From Apteryx mantelli (taxonomy: Eukaryota > Chordata > Aves > Apterygiformes > Apterygidae): DNA of 64,000 nucleotides. The DNA lies in assembly GCF_036417845.1 (NCBI RefSeq), contig NC_089981.1:21968001-22032000 (forward strand). Direction: 5' to 3'. Both the position numbers and the translations under genes were made by a program. The stretch's first letter is position 1, and each line of letters begins with the position of its first letter. The notes below the pieces were generated by a model that saw only the letters and a list, made by a program, of their open reading frames with translations, was not told where the DNA came from and did no database searches. Shown here in pieces: positions 9,461 to 21,655 of this stretch.

Positions 9461-12400
9461 TCCACCTGCGGTGTGTAGGACCCGCTTTGCCGCCTGTCAG
9501 AAGATGCCTCGGGAGCTGGTGTGCCTGCCCGGTGCGGTCGCGACGCAGGGCTGGCCCCGCAGCCGCGGCTGAGGGGTGCGTGGCCTGGGCCGGTGTCCCT
9601 GCGTTTAGCCACCCGTGCACCCCCAGCGCATCTGCGGTGTGTCCCACGAAGGGTGCCTGCCCGGCAGGCCAGCGTGCGGCTCTGACAGTCAGGTGGCTCC
9701 TCTGTACCTGCCTGCGATCACCGAAGGGCAGGTGTAGCCCTTCAGTTGCAGGACTGTTTTTCTTCCCAAAGATGCACAACACTTTTTAGAACTTCTCCCA
9801 GGTTTTGGGTTTGCATTTTTTAGAGATGTTCTTTATTTATTGCGGGAAGTTCAGAAGCTTTGCACAGTCTGTGCATTAGAAAGATGTTCTGAATGCTGCC
9901 ATAATCTTGTGAAACCGTGTTTATTTCCCTCTGTCTTGTGTTCAACTATATTTCCCTTTTGTTCAAGTAAGACATGGCCTTTATGCTTAGCTTGTAGAAT
10001 CCTTGGAGGCAGAGGAGGGGGAGAGAGGCCTTGTTTGCTGGAAAATCCAGACTATGTTCCCTTTTGTTTGCTTTCTGGAAGCTGAATCAGACCTGGTGAT
10101 GGGTTATTGTTGCACCATAGTATCACTTGCCATCTTTCCCATTAGTTCTTGCTCCATGTCATCTTATGAAGAGCATAAATTGTTTTTAAAAAATCCTGAC
10201 TTTTCTCAAGGGCTTGTCAATCAACCTGCTGCAATAGCCTATTGGATATTAGCAGTTATGTATCTCTATTTCAGGCTACTCTGTAGCATCCTTTAAATTA
10301 CCTTAGTTCTCTTCCTTCTTTCCCCTACACAGTTTCTTTTTTTGCTCTGAGAGTCTATTAAGTTGTGTCTGTTAGCGCAAGGATTAATTAAAATGACATC
10401 ACCCATCAGATGTAATGTGCAGTAGCAGCCATTTTGTTAAACAGTTTGCAAACAAGTCCCTTATGCCAAAAAGTGTCTCCTTGCCATGTGTGAGGCCATC
10501 GTCTAGGTTCTCAGAGAAGCTTTTGGCATAAAAAGATACCATCTGGGTACTATTAAAACAGAGGGGTCTCTGAACGTGTCTCTCAAACATGTCTCAGCAT
10601 CCAACAAGTTTGGGCCCTGATTCTGACTACGGACAATATTAAGTGCTAATGTAATATTGCCAGTTAAGCAGGGCTGCTAGTAGACAGGAGACAGTTAAAT
10701 TCATAGTAAAGCAGGTGTTGCAGAAGCCTACTAGCCTTTGATATCAATTTAAGTCTAAAATTCTTAGTGTAACTGCAGGTTTTATAGGCATCTGGTAGCA
10801 GGCCACTGTCAAAGACACAATAATGCTGGCCTATGTACATGGATCTTCGGTCTGGCTGCTCTTATGCTCCAGTTTTTTTTAGTCTGGTGGCCTTGCTGAA
10901 AGCTTGGGTGTGAGTGGGAGAAGCTGGCAGCCTTTTGAGCTCTTCCACACAATTATCTTGTGATCATATTTTTTCTTTGTAGTTTTCTGATGATGTCCTT
11001 TAAGTTCCTGACCTAAATATCTTTCTGTGTGTATGTTGTATTTCTGCAAAAAGCATGTTTCATTCCAAAACTGTCATGTATATTCTCTGGCCTGTGTCTC
11101 ACAGCTTTTGGTAAATAGGTGCTAACCTTCTTGGTAGAGTCCTCCTGAGATAAGGGAGAATCACCGCCCTTGGTTGCCTGGTAGAATGTCCTGGTAGTCC
11201 CAGCCGTATGTTGACTGAAGTAAATATGACCATACTTCTTCTGTTTGCTTGAGATGACATCCCACATATGACAGCTCTTCTCCAGACTGGTTTCCTGCTT
11301 GGTGTTCTCACTGAGACAAGACATATCTGCCCATGTCTTTCCTCATGCTGCCTTCAGCCATTTCATTCCTGAGCCGAATGGGGTTAGTTCTTTCTGCTGT
11401 ACATTTGTGGATGCTGGACAGTCAAGTTTTCTTTCTCTTGTCTCAAGGCAGGCCTGCTGCAGGAGGGTTTGCTCTTAGGGACAGTGCAGAGAGCAGAGCA
11501 CTGAGTAAGAGAAACTGTGACAGCCCAGCTGGGATTGTGGTTGTCCTTCTCTTAGATCTGATGTAGAAGTAATCCCCTGAGTTAGCAAGTGATACCAACC
11601 TGAAAAGATTTTTTACAGACACTTAAGCTTCCTAAGCCTTTTGTATGGATGTGTCATGCCAATACGGGAATGGACAGGAAACTAAGGCAGAGTCATTTAA
11701 GTCAATGTTTGAGATAAACATGACCACGTTTCCTGCCTTCCAGGGCTTTCCACAGTGAGACTTTGTTATCGTGTGAGACGAACGGCAGCAGCACTTTGCA
11801 GCATTGCTTGTTCTTTTGCTGCCAGGTGATATTATTAAGAGCAAAGCACAGCTTGTTTTGTCAGACTGAAGTATGGCACAGGAGAGACGGACTGTCTCGC
11901 CTCAGTCCCGCTGGCTGGCAAGCCCCGATAGCCCTGTGTAGTGTCGTCAGCTCTGCTGATCAACGCAAGTACTTGTGGCAATGACGTCTGCTAGTGCAGT
12001 CTGGCACCCTGCCTCCCTTTGCCAGGCGCTGTGTGTGTCCCTCCTTGTTTGCAGGATTTCTGTGTTTCTCTCCTCTTACAACCCCTTGTCTTCCCCTAGA
12101 CCGCAACCGATGCACCCAACCTGAGTGAGTGCTGGCATACTGATTCCTCTGCTAGTCTACTGCTATGCTGACGTACACTTAGTGTTGCTTCTCTTCAAGT
12201 ACAGTAAAGCACTCGCAGTCTAAATCTTGGCTCTACAAAGGATATTTTCAGTGTGGCCTCCTAAAGTTTGTGCTGATGGGTGTGAGAGATTCTTCAGCAA
12301 GGGGGTGGAAATGAGCTGCTTGTATTCCTTTGTCAAGTAAAAACGCTAGATGGGGGTGGCTGATGTAGTGCTATCTATCCGCCATAGGGAATTCCTGAGA

Positions 12401-14079
12401 GGCATATTATATTATTCTCAGCTAATAATAATTGTTGCTCAAATCTGTAACTTTTTCCTGTGTACATACACAGGTCAGGCAACAGTTCCCTTGCTCTTGA
12501 GACAGCCCTGAAGGGACTGACTTGATCTGGGTGCCCACAGGCACATTGGGGTGTCCCACAGGCACATTCACTAGTTTGGCAAAGTTTGACTTCATCTCCA
12601 AGGACTGCATTGGGCTACTTCTTATGCACAGAAGGAAGAGACATGCATGTGTTACATGTGTCTGTGGGACTCCACAGGAATTCCTTGGGAAAGAAAATAA
12701 TATACTAAACGTTTCTACTGCCATGCATACCTGGATGTAGCAAACTATCCTGTTTCTGCATGATTTAATCACTTGTCAAGCAATTCTCTTGTCCCTGTGT
12801 GTTTTCCTTTTGCCTTCTGCCTAAGACAGAAGCTCAGGGAAATAAAAGATGAGTAGACTAGTCCTGAAAAAACAAAAAAGGGGAACTTTTTAATTTTATG
12901 TCCCATTCTGCTTCTTCTGTTCTCAGTGATCTTGTCAGTCTTATTCTTTAAACCTCATGAAAAGATCCTCTGTACTCACCACCTCTACTCTCTGCTCAGG
13001 TCTGCTTCTGGGCTTGACATGAGGTTATCTCCAGCTGCTCCTTGAGCACGTGCACCAACAATTGAGGTTCTGGAAGGCCTGAGGGAAGGCGACTCTCCTG
13101 GAAATTTCAGTCCTTCTCAGCTTCCCTGTCTGTGAGGAACAGAAACCTGGTCTCTCTGGTTGTTTAAAGGCCCTCAAGATCCTGAAGATGAAGACTAGGT
13201 CTCCTTTGTCTCATTTGCTCATCCTTCCTTTCAAACCCTGAATGTGATTTTCCTCTTCCCTGTGCAGTTGCATGCACTGGCAGCCACAGCAAAGCCAAAA
13301 TGAAGTGAACAGGGTCACTGTTCCTAAAATCTCTCCATTTTCCCATTCCTTTTTTGCATGGCTGCTTTTGCAAAGCTTCCCCCCAGGACAGTGGCCCCTG
13401 TTTCAATCTAGGAGAAATGCCCCTTCCCCTGCCGCCACCACCCCCATGCTGGAAGCCTCAGTGTGGTGGGTGAGGTGAGCGACCAGACTGCAGCGTACGG
13501 ATGAGGTGTTGTGACAGGTCTGCCGAGAGCCCCGCACACCGTCCTTCCTGATGGTGCCAAAGGCCGTCACTGCTCGACCTGGTTGGCAAGTATCAGCGTT
13601 ACAACTGGAGCATTGCTGGCGAGCGTAGCTCCTGCCTGGGCCCTGCTGCATCCTGCCTGTCGAACTCTGCCTGCGGTCTCCACAGCCCGGCAGCGGAGGA
13701 ATGAATCCAGTCAGTGCTAGTAGGCCCCTGTCCCGGCTGCTGCACAGTAATAACAGTTAGGAAGAAAAAGAGAGACCAGGAGGATAGTTTCTATTTTGCA
13801 CCTCTAGTATTTTGTGCCAGAATAAGAGGTGTGTTTTGGGGTCTTGGCCACATTGTAGTATGACTGGCTGTGTCTGTGTTTTTAACCTAAATTCCTCTGG
13901 CTGGTTGGGTGGTTACGATTCTTTGCTGTAAAAGTGCTATGCAGTTCTGTAGCTGTATTTCAGGTAGTAGTGAAATAAGCTTGAGATGTGACTGAAAGTG
14001 TAGCTGGGTCCTTAGAGGGATACAAGCAAAGGTAGCTGCAGTGACAGATGCCAGCTGGGGTCTTCATGGAAGTTATTTA

Positions 14080-14109
14080 TATCTATCTATCTATCTATCT
14101 ATCTATCTA
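14080..14109 (+). repeat. (ATCT)n microsatellite
   Basis: About seven uninterrupted copies of the tetranucleotide lie in CD151 intron 1. Confidence 0.95.
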
Positions 14110-15539
14110 CGTGTGTGTACTTTGTGCATGCTTTTGATGCCAGCAATCCTGGACAGTGGAGGCAGGATACTGGTCTCATGGGATAAAGGAGGGCAGTCAG
14201 GAATTACTTTCTGTGGAGGTTAACAGAGAGGTCCTTGGCAGCGTGGTGCCTGTATCCCTGTAGGATGCAACACCTACATGGCATTTTTCCGTTTTTTCCA
14301 TCTGCAGCGGGTGCTGCTGTGTGTAAGAGGTGAGAGTGTGTCTGAGTGAGGGAGCACAAAGGAAGCAGGAAGTGGCACAGAGAGAAGCAGAGACAAAATA
14401 TCCTTAAGAAAGGCAGGAAATGAGAAATGAAGGAGGTGCGGGAAGGGGTGTTGTTCCGATCAAAGGGTTGATCCTGGCAGCAGTAACGAGGCTTTATAAG
14501 GAATAACTGAGCCAGAAGTAGGTAACATAAAACGTTTCGCGTTGACTGTTGTTCCTTATCTGTTGCCAGTACTAGATCTAAATTCAAAAGGAGCAAAGTT
14601 CGCTCTTCCAGCCCCAGTCCTCTTTCCTTCTGTAGGTGCTTAAAGTAGTCAGTGCATTTTTGTGTGTGCTTTCCTAGGGACAGCTCTCTTGATTATGCTA
14701 GAGATAAACAGAGCAGTGGGGAAGTGGTGGGGCAGTGGAAGGAGCTGTGAGGCTCCGTCTAGGTGCCTGTGCTTAGATGGAGTTTGTCCCTGTAGCTTGC
14801 AAAGTGAAGGGTCCACGCTCCTAAAAAGCTGTGGAGTTGGGCCAAAATCTGCAGTGCATTTCCCAGATGTCTTTGTCCCCATAGGAGCGGGGCAGGTTGA
14901 GAGGAAACAAACATATTCTGGAGATGCTGTAGGAGTAAGATCTGGCTGTACTTTACAAATGGGTGAGGTGAAAATAAGTCTAATACCTCGCCCTGGAAAA
15001 TATCTGCCCTTATGTGGGAAAATGGGAGCATTTCTTGTAGGCAGGAGGAAGTCGGTGTCATATACAGGTTTACTGGTGACACCTACAAATAGGCTTTTTG
15101 AAAGAAGGATAGAAAGATTTTTTTGATAGAAGGAAAGAGGGTTTTGGGGGCCAAAACATGAGATGTGTTGTGATGCAGTCAGCGCTCTACTGAGTTCTGG
15201 TGGTAGATGCCTACACGTTTCTGAGTGTTGGTGATGTCAGAGCAGGGTGTGTTTCCACTTCTCTGCTGGCTTGTAGTTCTTATTGCCTGCCTCACTGGTA
15301 GATTATGCACGTGCTTGCTCTTGGCACTAACGCTTTGCAAAGTATAGTCTCTGATCCGTCAGCAATACCATCAGTGTGATTACAGGCCCTCGGTTCAAAT
15401 CCGTAACGTAATAGTCACTGGTATCCTTATCGCACCACTTTCAATGAAAGGTCATATTTAAGGAGGGGATTTAGCCTCCTTTCTAAACCTTGAGATGTGT
15501 CTCTGCATAGAGCGGCAGACCACAAAATTTGATGTTACA

Positions 15540-15690
15540 TATTTTGGGGGCTCTAGGTCTTGGTTCAACTTTTGGCTCTGCCAGAGTATATCGCTTCTCT
15601 ATGGAAAATGAGGCTGGTAATGCCTGCTCTGGCTCTGTCTTGTGTATCTAAATTTTGAGCTCCTGGGGCTGAGATTTGCAGCTCTGTACT
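15540..15690 (+). repeat. Probable MIR-type SINE relic
   Basis: The order 'ggttcaa..tggctctgcca', 'tctctatggaaaatgaggctggtaatg', then a later 'gagctcctggggctgagat' resembles a decayed MIR (CORE-SINE). Similarity is judged by eye only. Confidence 0.4.
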
Positions 15691-16962
15691 GCACCTGGCA
15701 AGTTGGTGATTTGGTCTCTCAGAGACATAGCTGGTGTACAGATAACAGATTCTTTGGATCTTTCACTGACAAAATCCATTTAAAACTGTGACTGAGAGTG
15801 GCCGGAGGCAGGAATTTCTGGGGGAGGGATTTCTGTTGTGCGTGAAGTGGATCATATTTTGGGCCTCGCTGACCCAGGGCAGCAGCGATGCTTTCATAGT
15901 TTGCTCTCAGAGAGTGCTCTGATCCTCTGTGATCACACTGCTGGGTTAGAGAAAATATGGGAGAAGGACATTTTCAGTCAAATTTACACACTTGCTAAGG
16001 CAGCCTGCGGATGCCAGCCATGCCCACATTTCTGGCATGCCAGCTAGTGAGCAGGGCTTGTGGAGTGCTGGATGCAGCAGGAGTGAGTCATGGCTTGTGA
16101 ATGTCAGTGTCTCTTATTAGCTTTGGTGGAATCCAGAAGGGAGGAGTTCATATCCCGTGTCCCCCCTACGTTGCCCTGGAAACAGAGGGGATTTGTTATT
16201 TTGCTTCTTGGTTGCCATAAGCTGCATGCGGAGCACCCACGGACCTCACGGGGAGCGGCGTGTGCAGTCGGAGCAGTGCGGAAGCCAGGCACACGGACAT
16301 GCGTGTGGCAGACGCTGCCTCAGAGCGGCCCGCTCTGGAGCAAGAGCTGATCTCAGGTGCGAGCCTAATGCTGCGTGTAAGGCTGCCTTTAGGAAGAGCC
16401 TTTAAAACTCTCCACTTTCTTCCTAGGTGAATTCTGCCTTATCAACAGCTGGGCCATTTATTCCTTGAATATAAGCTCTGCATGTGTATGGGGAAGTGTT
16501 GAGCTTTGTGCTTGTGGATTCAGCTGCAGAAACAATTAATTGTGTTGCGGAGTAGAAAGGCTGAATCCAAACATATATGGAAGTACAACTTGCAAGTTGA
16601 AGGTGAATTTAAAGGTGAATTTAAACCACTGTAGTTACACCAGGAAAAATCCCTGTTGTCAACTTTCCTGGCCATTTGTCCTTGGGGAGCTGGTCAGGTT
16701 GTTGGGGAAATCTGGTCCCTGACTCACAGCTGTGCTGCAAGAAACCCAGAGGCAGGGAAAGGCGGACATGGTTGCAGGGGGAAAACTCTGCTTTCACTGG
16801 TGTCACAAACTTTACTTTGGTATTAGCCCAAAACTCCATTCTAGCTGTCATAGGTTAAATCTGTTACTGCATCAGTCTCCAAGTGGAAACAGCCGTATTT
16901 TAGAAAAAGGGAGTTTCCTTAAATTTGCTACTTCATCAGGATTTTAAACAAGTTTTTAGGGG

Positions 16963-16987
16963 AAAAAAAGAAAGAAAGAAAAAAGAA
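16963..16987 (+). repeat. (GAAA)n / A-rich simple repeat
   Basis: A short run of AAAGAAAGAAAGAAAAAAGAA lies in CD151 intron 1. Confidence 0.85.
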
Positions 16988-18102
16988 GCCATCTTGGTGA
17001 GATAAGAGCAGTGAGATAATCCAAATCGGTAATTTTATTGATACAACTACAGTAATTTAAGCAATAGTGTATTTACAGGTGTGCAAGTGGGAAACTGTTC
17101 CTCTGCGAAGAGAAAGCATCAGAATGTTGCAGATGAACGGCAAATCCACAGCTGCAGATCAGCAATGTCTGGGCAAGTTTGTACCTTTAAAAATCATGTC
17201 TGGCCAGCCAGGCCTTCTCTTTCTGCATCGCCCTGACCAAATAATTTTTTTTTTCGTGTGTCTGTGCACAACAGTAGTGGTTATCCAGCCAAATGCTGCT
17301 TTTCTGCATGCATACAGCTGAAGTGAGGACTTTTCTGAGTGGCAAGACTTGGGCACCAGAGCTGTCAGTGCTGAAATGCTTGTTAGTTTGAGGTTGGTAA
17401 AAGAAGGATTATAGTCTATGCCAGAATTGTTGTGGTTACTTCCAGCATGAATTTTAGAGTTCTATCTAAATTCTTCAAAAGCAGGAAGTGGCATTTGTTT
17501 TCTGGGTATTCCTGGATATCCTAGAGGGACCTCATTTTCAGAGTGGGCATTTAGTACTGAGTGAAACTCAGGGCTTTCTTGCACATCAAAGAGAAGGTAC
17601 TTAGGTTCTTCAGAAGCTTTTGGCTGTGTTTTTCCTGGATTCTCTCTGACTTTTCCTTTTAGTATTCAAGGGCTTACTGAGGGTCTTAAAAAACGTACTG
17701 GCGAACTGTGCAGTGAATTGCTTTTCCCCTCCTTGGTCACTGATGGTATGAGAGGTGTTGAGAGGCAGATAATGAGTCTGCCCAGCACTGGCTGTTTGCC
17801 ATGTTCCTATCTTCTGCACGCAGAGGAAAAAGCTCTGCTGCTTTTTACTGAACTCAGAGTAGTCTGAACCCTGAGTATGTGCCAGTAATGTTTGGAGGGG
17901 CTCTGGAGGGAATGAACTAGGTGGTTACTCCCATCTCTTGAAATCTTGTGTCTCCCTGGAATTTGAATTAGTCCAGGGAGTACCAGAGTTGTAGAATGAA
18001 GGGATTGCTTTTAAAATTTCTTGCCGCATATCTTTTATTGTTAAGCTTTTAAGAGAGAACACTATAAAGACACATGGTTCCACAGAGCTGTTCAGGAAAC
18101 AA

Positions 18103-18126
18103 GCTGATCACCAGCTTGTGATCAGC
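18103..18126. repeat. 24-bp near-perfect palindrome
   Basis: GCTGATCACC and TGTGATCAGC flank a short centre; the 24 bases equal their own reverse complement except at one pair of positions. A further CAGCTGAT follows. No protein or RNA role is evident. Confidence 0.6.
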
Positions 18127-18293
18127 CACCAGCTGATTACCTTGAGAAATGCTTTAGTCGCATGCAAGGGACCTTGTGCACCACAGGGACTAAGTGGGTG
18201 AAGTTCTTCGACCTGTGTTGCTGTAAGAGTTCAGATGGTATGATATGGTCCCTCTTGACTTAAAAATTGACCTGGGGAAGGGGAGGAAAAGAA

Positions 18294-18310
18294 AAATAAT
18301 AATAATAATA
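18294..18310 (+). repeat. (AAT)n microsatellite
   Basis: About five copies of AAT followed by an A-run. Confidence 0.9.
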
Positions 18311-20074
18311 AAAAAAGGATTACTTTTAACTGCTTTTTGGCTTTCCTGTAATGAGGCATGTTCATATAATTCTAGGGTAACCTGAACTCACAGAGCCCCT
18401 GTAGCCAAGGTGTGTTGATGGAGAAATTCTTTGCAGGATTTCTCAGTTAAGTGCAAAGTCCAACCCGGTGTGTGCTCACATCTGTTAGAGGAACCCCTTT
18501 CCAGTTGCTTATTCCTGCCTGCTCTAAATGAAGCAGATAGATACCCTGAGACAGACTGGCCAAAGTCTAGAGCACTTCGGTACTGATTATAGCTCTGTTC
18601 CCTTTATGGAGAGCTATGTAACCTGTGCACTTGAAGCAATACAGCTCTGAGAGTACCTGAGCAAGGCCAGCCCTGGTGCTGCTGCGGGCAGGTCTGTACG
18701 CAGACTGGGAGGGAGAGGTAGAGCGAGGTGTTTCAGGGAAGTGGTGGATGTCTTGGGGCTGGGGGATTTCTTTACAGCTTGTTGGACTATGCTCAGGGGT
18801 CAGGGACTTTTTTTTTCCCTGCCCCCAGCCTTGGTGTTGGGCCAGCAAGTAATTGCCTTGAGGACAGCCCATGCCTTCCAGTTATTTATTCACATGCTGA
18901 TGCTTCCCTGTGAAGTTTGCAGGCTGTTCTAAAAACAGCTGCGTAAATGGTTTTGGTGGAGTCATTAAACCTGCTACACAAGAGAGGTGGAAGGGGGAGG
19001 AATGTTTTATTTTTGGCCGGGTGTTGTTTAATTTTTACTGGAAGAATGATCGTTTTCAAGGCAGCCTCATGCAGTGTCGATTGGGCATTGTTTTCAGCAT
19101 TGCTCCTATAGCAACAGGAGAGAGAGTTCCTATGGACTGGATTCACAGCTCCAGGAAATGAAATGTCATTTAATTTGCCCTTGGCCATGCTGGATATTTG
19201 ATCTACCTCCAGTAAAGTGTTTTTAGCTCTGGAAAGGAAGACAGCTTTTCAAAACGTTTAATAGTTGCTCCAAAACAGACCCCTTGGAGACATGGACATT
19301 GGGGAAGTATACAGATGATGGTCAGAAGAGACTTCCTGGCCCTTGCAGAAGCTCTTCTTAGGGACATGGTTAATTGCAGATGTGAGAGTCTTCCCACATG
19401 AGGTGGCTGTTCTCGGTAGGAGGGAAGCTCTTGGGTGGGGAGGGAGCTATCACTGATAGCTCTCTAGTCTGCCAAATTAAGGTAAGACTTGTTGTAGCAC
19501 TGTTCTGTGGCTGCATAACCTTCTCTTTTCTCTTCTGTCAGTGCACTGGGATGTTGCAGAATGCGTTGCCCCATTACTAGTACTGCAGATACTAAATCTG
19601 TTGCTGATGTGCTCTGAAGTCGTCTCTGGCATAGCTGGCACCAGTGCTGAGTTAACCAGCAACATGTCTGAAGTGATGAGACTGTCACCTTAGTTTCTGC
19701 TGTCAAATCCCTCCTCAGCTGCTTTTAAAATACAGTCTTTATGGAATTGAAACTGAGACTGGCTTCCTGGGAGAGATCTGTGCTGTGACTCCACAGATTT
19801 TCACTTTGCCTGTTTCCACTGCAAAAAAAGTGAGCAGGAACAACCTGATTAACGCAGAACAAACTTTACACAAAAGGTAAAGCTGGTGCCAGCTTTCTGT
19901 GCACCTCTTTGTTTACTGCTGTGCTCTCTTCAGTCAGGTCTCAGGCACAGGCATGGAAGTGCTAATAAGCAGCTTGAAGACTTTGTGTTGTACAACTTTG
20001 CTTTCTGTTGTGGTTTTCCAGTGAATGGAGCATAAATCTTGAAATGTGAGGAAACTGCATCCAAGCCTTCTCTC

Positions 20075-20200
20075 TGCTGCCAGTGTTCTGTCTGACTTTG
20101 GAAAAGTTGCTCAATCTCTGTGTGCTCCTGTATATAACGTGGAAATATTGCTACTTTTTCTCTTTGCAGGTTTGCTTTGAGGAGTTAAATGGCCTTTGAG
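20075..20200 (+). repeat. MIR-type SINE relic
   Basis: The order 'ctgactttggaaaagttgct', 'caatctctgtgtgctcctgt', 'aacgtggaaatattgctac' and 'ctttgaggagttaaatg' follows the MIR consensus, in which a tRNA-derived head is followed by a 'gtgaccttgggcaagtcac'-like core and a 'gaggattaaatga'-like segment. Confidence 0.6.
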
Positions 20201-21537
20201 GCTGTGAGGTTATATAGGACGTTGTGTCATTGAGAGGCTAGAAACGTACCCTATGGTGACACCAGCTGCCTTGTCTTTCAAAAACTGAATGTATTTTTGA
20301 TGATGGGATTTAAAATCCGATGATTTGTTTGTGAAATAAGTGAGATGAAGATGATGGCCTGCAGTAGGTACGCGCCCAGTGTTGTGGGTAGGTGGAAAAT
20401 CTGCTGACCTTTCACTAGTCAGCTGGGGCAATGCTGAGATTTGTGGGGAATGAAACTGAAAGCACCTTTGCAAAGAGGCTCTGCAGCCAAATGATTAGCA
20501 ATGATATACTAACTACACGGCAAATGTCTGGACGTTAGTCTTTGCACTGAGCTTAAACCACTGTGTGCAAAATGGTTATTTATAGAGGGTGATCAAATAG
20601 TTACAGTCACTGCGGTGTTTGGAGACCACTTTGAATTCATGTACAGAATTCCCTGAATGGTCTTCGGCGTGGCTGGGAGGATTATTACAGGTGGGCTTAT
20701 TATTATTGGCTTAGTCCTAATACTGGCACGGCTACAGAGGAAGGGAGATTTTGCAAATATTCCCTGAAAACACTGAGGATCCAGTTGCTTCTCTTCTGGG
20801 AGCTGAGCTGAAAATGACAGGGTAATTCATAGGAAGGAATCAGGAGGAAAGCTGATTCTGCACAAACTCTTTTGTTTAGAAATGCGGTTTAATGCTACTG
20901 ATCAATTCACCAGTGCAGACAAAGCCCTGCTTTAAAAGAAAAACCCAGTGCCTATGAACAGAGATAGAAAACAGAATTAAAAGTACCAATAGCAGGCTGT
21001 AGTGAACACAGAGTTTGTCTTGGCTGTTAGCTAAGCCTGACCTATCTGAACTACTGTTTCTAGTCATGGCAAACCCTCATTGCTGTGAGCTTTCTGCAAA
21101 CGCACACCAGGCACTGATTTCTGGCGCTTCTAGTGAGAGAGTAAAAAGACTGTTATTGTTCCTCTTTTCAGTTCAAAGGCCAGTGAAGTGGTTCCTGTGT
21201 ATAAATAGTGTAAAGTGCTTTGGGATCCTTTGGGATAAAGGGGGCCTTATTAAATACAAGATGATGTTGTTCGACACAGAAGGAGTTCCCATTAATCAAG
21301 CACTGAGTGCCTGTCTCTGGCCTGCCTTCTGGTTTTAACCAGGGCCTGTGTGTTTGAAGGGGCCTGTTGCTTTCCGCATTATCAAGTTCTGGGAGCAGTG
21401 GCCTGCGGCTTCATGATCTGAGAATATGGCTGTCTCTGTGTGTTTTGTTACGACTAGAAAGCCTTATCAAGTGTTTTTGTTTGCTTTGTAGTGGAACAGT
21501 TCTAGAACACAAACACACACACTCCTGGGCATGCTTT

Positions 21538-21655
21538 TCTCTTGCTCTTTCTTTTTCTCTTGCTCTTTCTTTTTCTCTTGCTCTTTCTTTTTCTCTTGCT
21601 CTTTCTTTTTCTCTTGCTCTTTCTTTTTCTCTTGCTCTTTCTTTTTTTTTTTTTT
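21538..21655 (+). repeat. 18-bp polypyrimidine minisatellite plus poly-T
   Basis: Six head-to-tail copies of TCTCTTGCTCTTTCTTTT fill 21538-21645 with no visible divergence, followed by a poly-T run. An (AC)n-like stretch lies just upstream (21508-21522). The strand is nearly pure pyrimidine. Confidence 0.96.

Noticed and set aside
15385-15405. tRNA B-box-like GGTTCAAATCC
   Set aside because: No matching A-box at the right distance and no cloverleaf could be drawn. It is probably chance or part of a decayed SINE.
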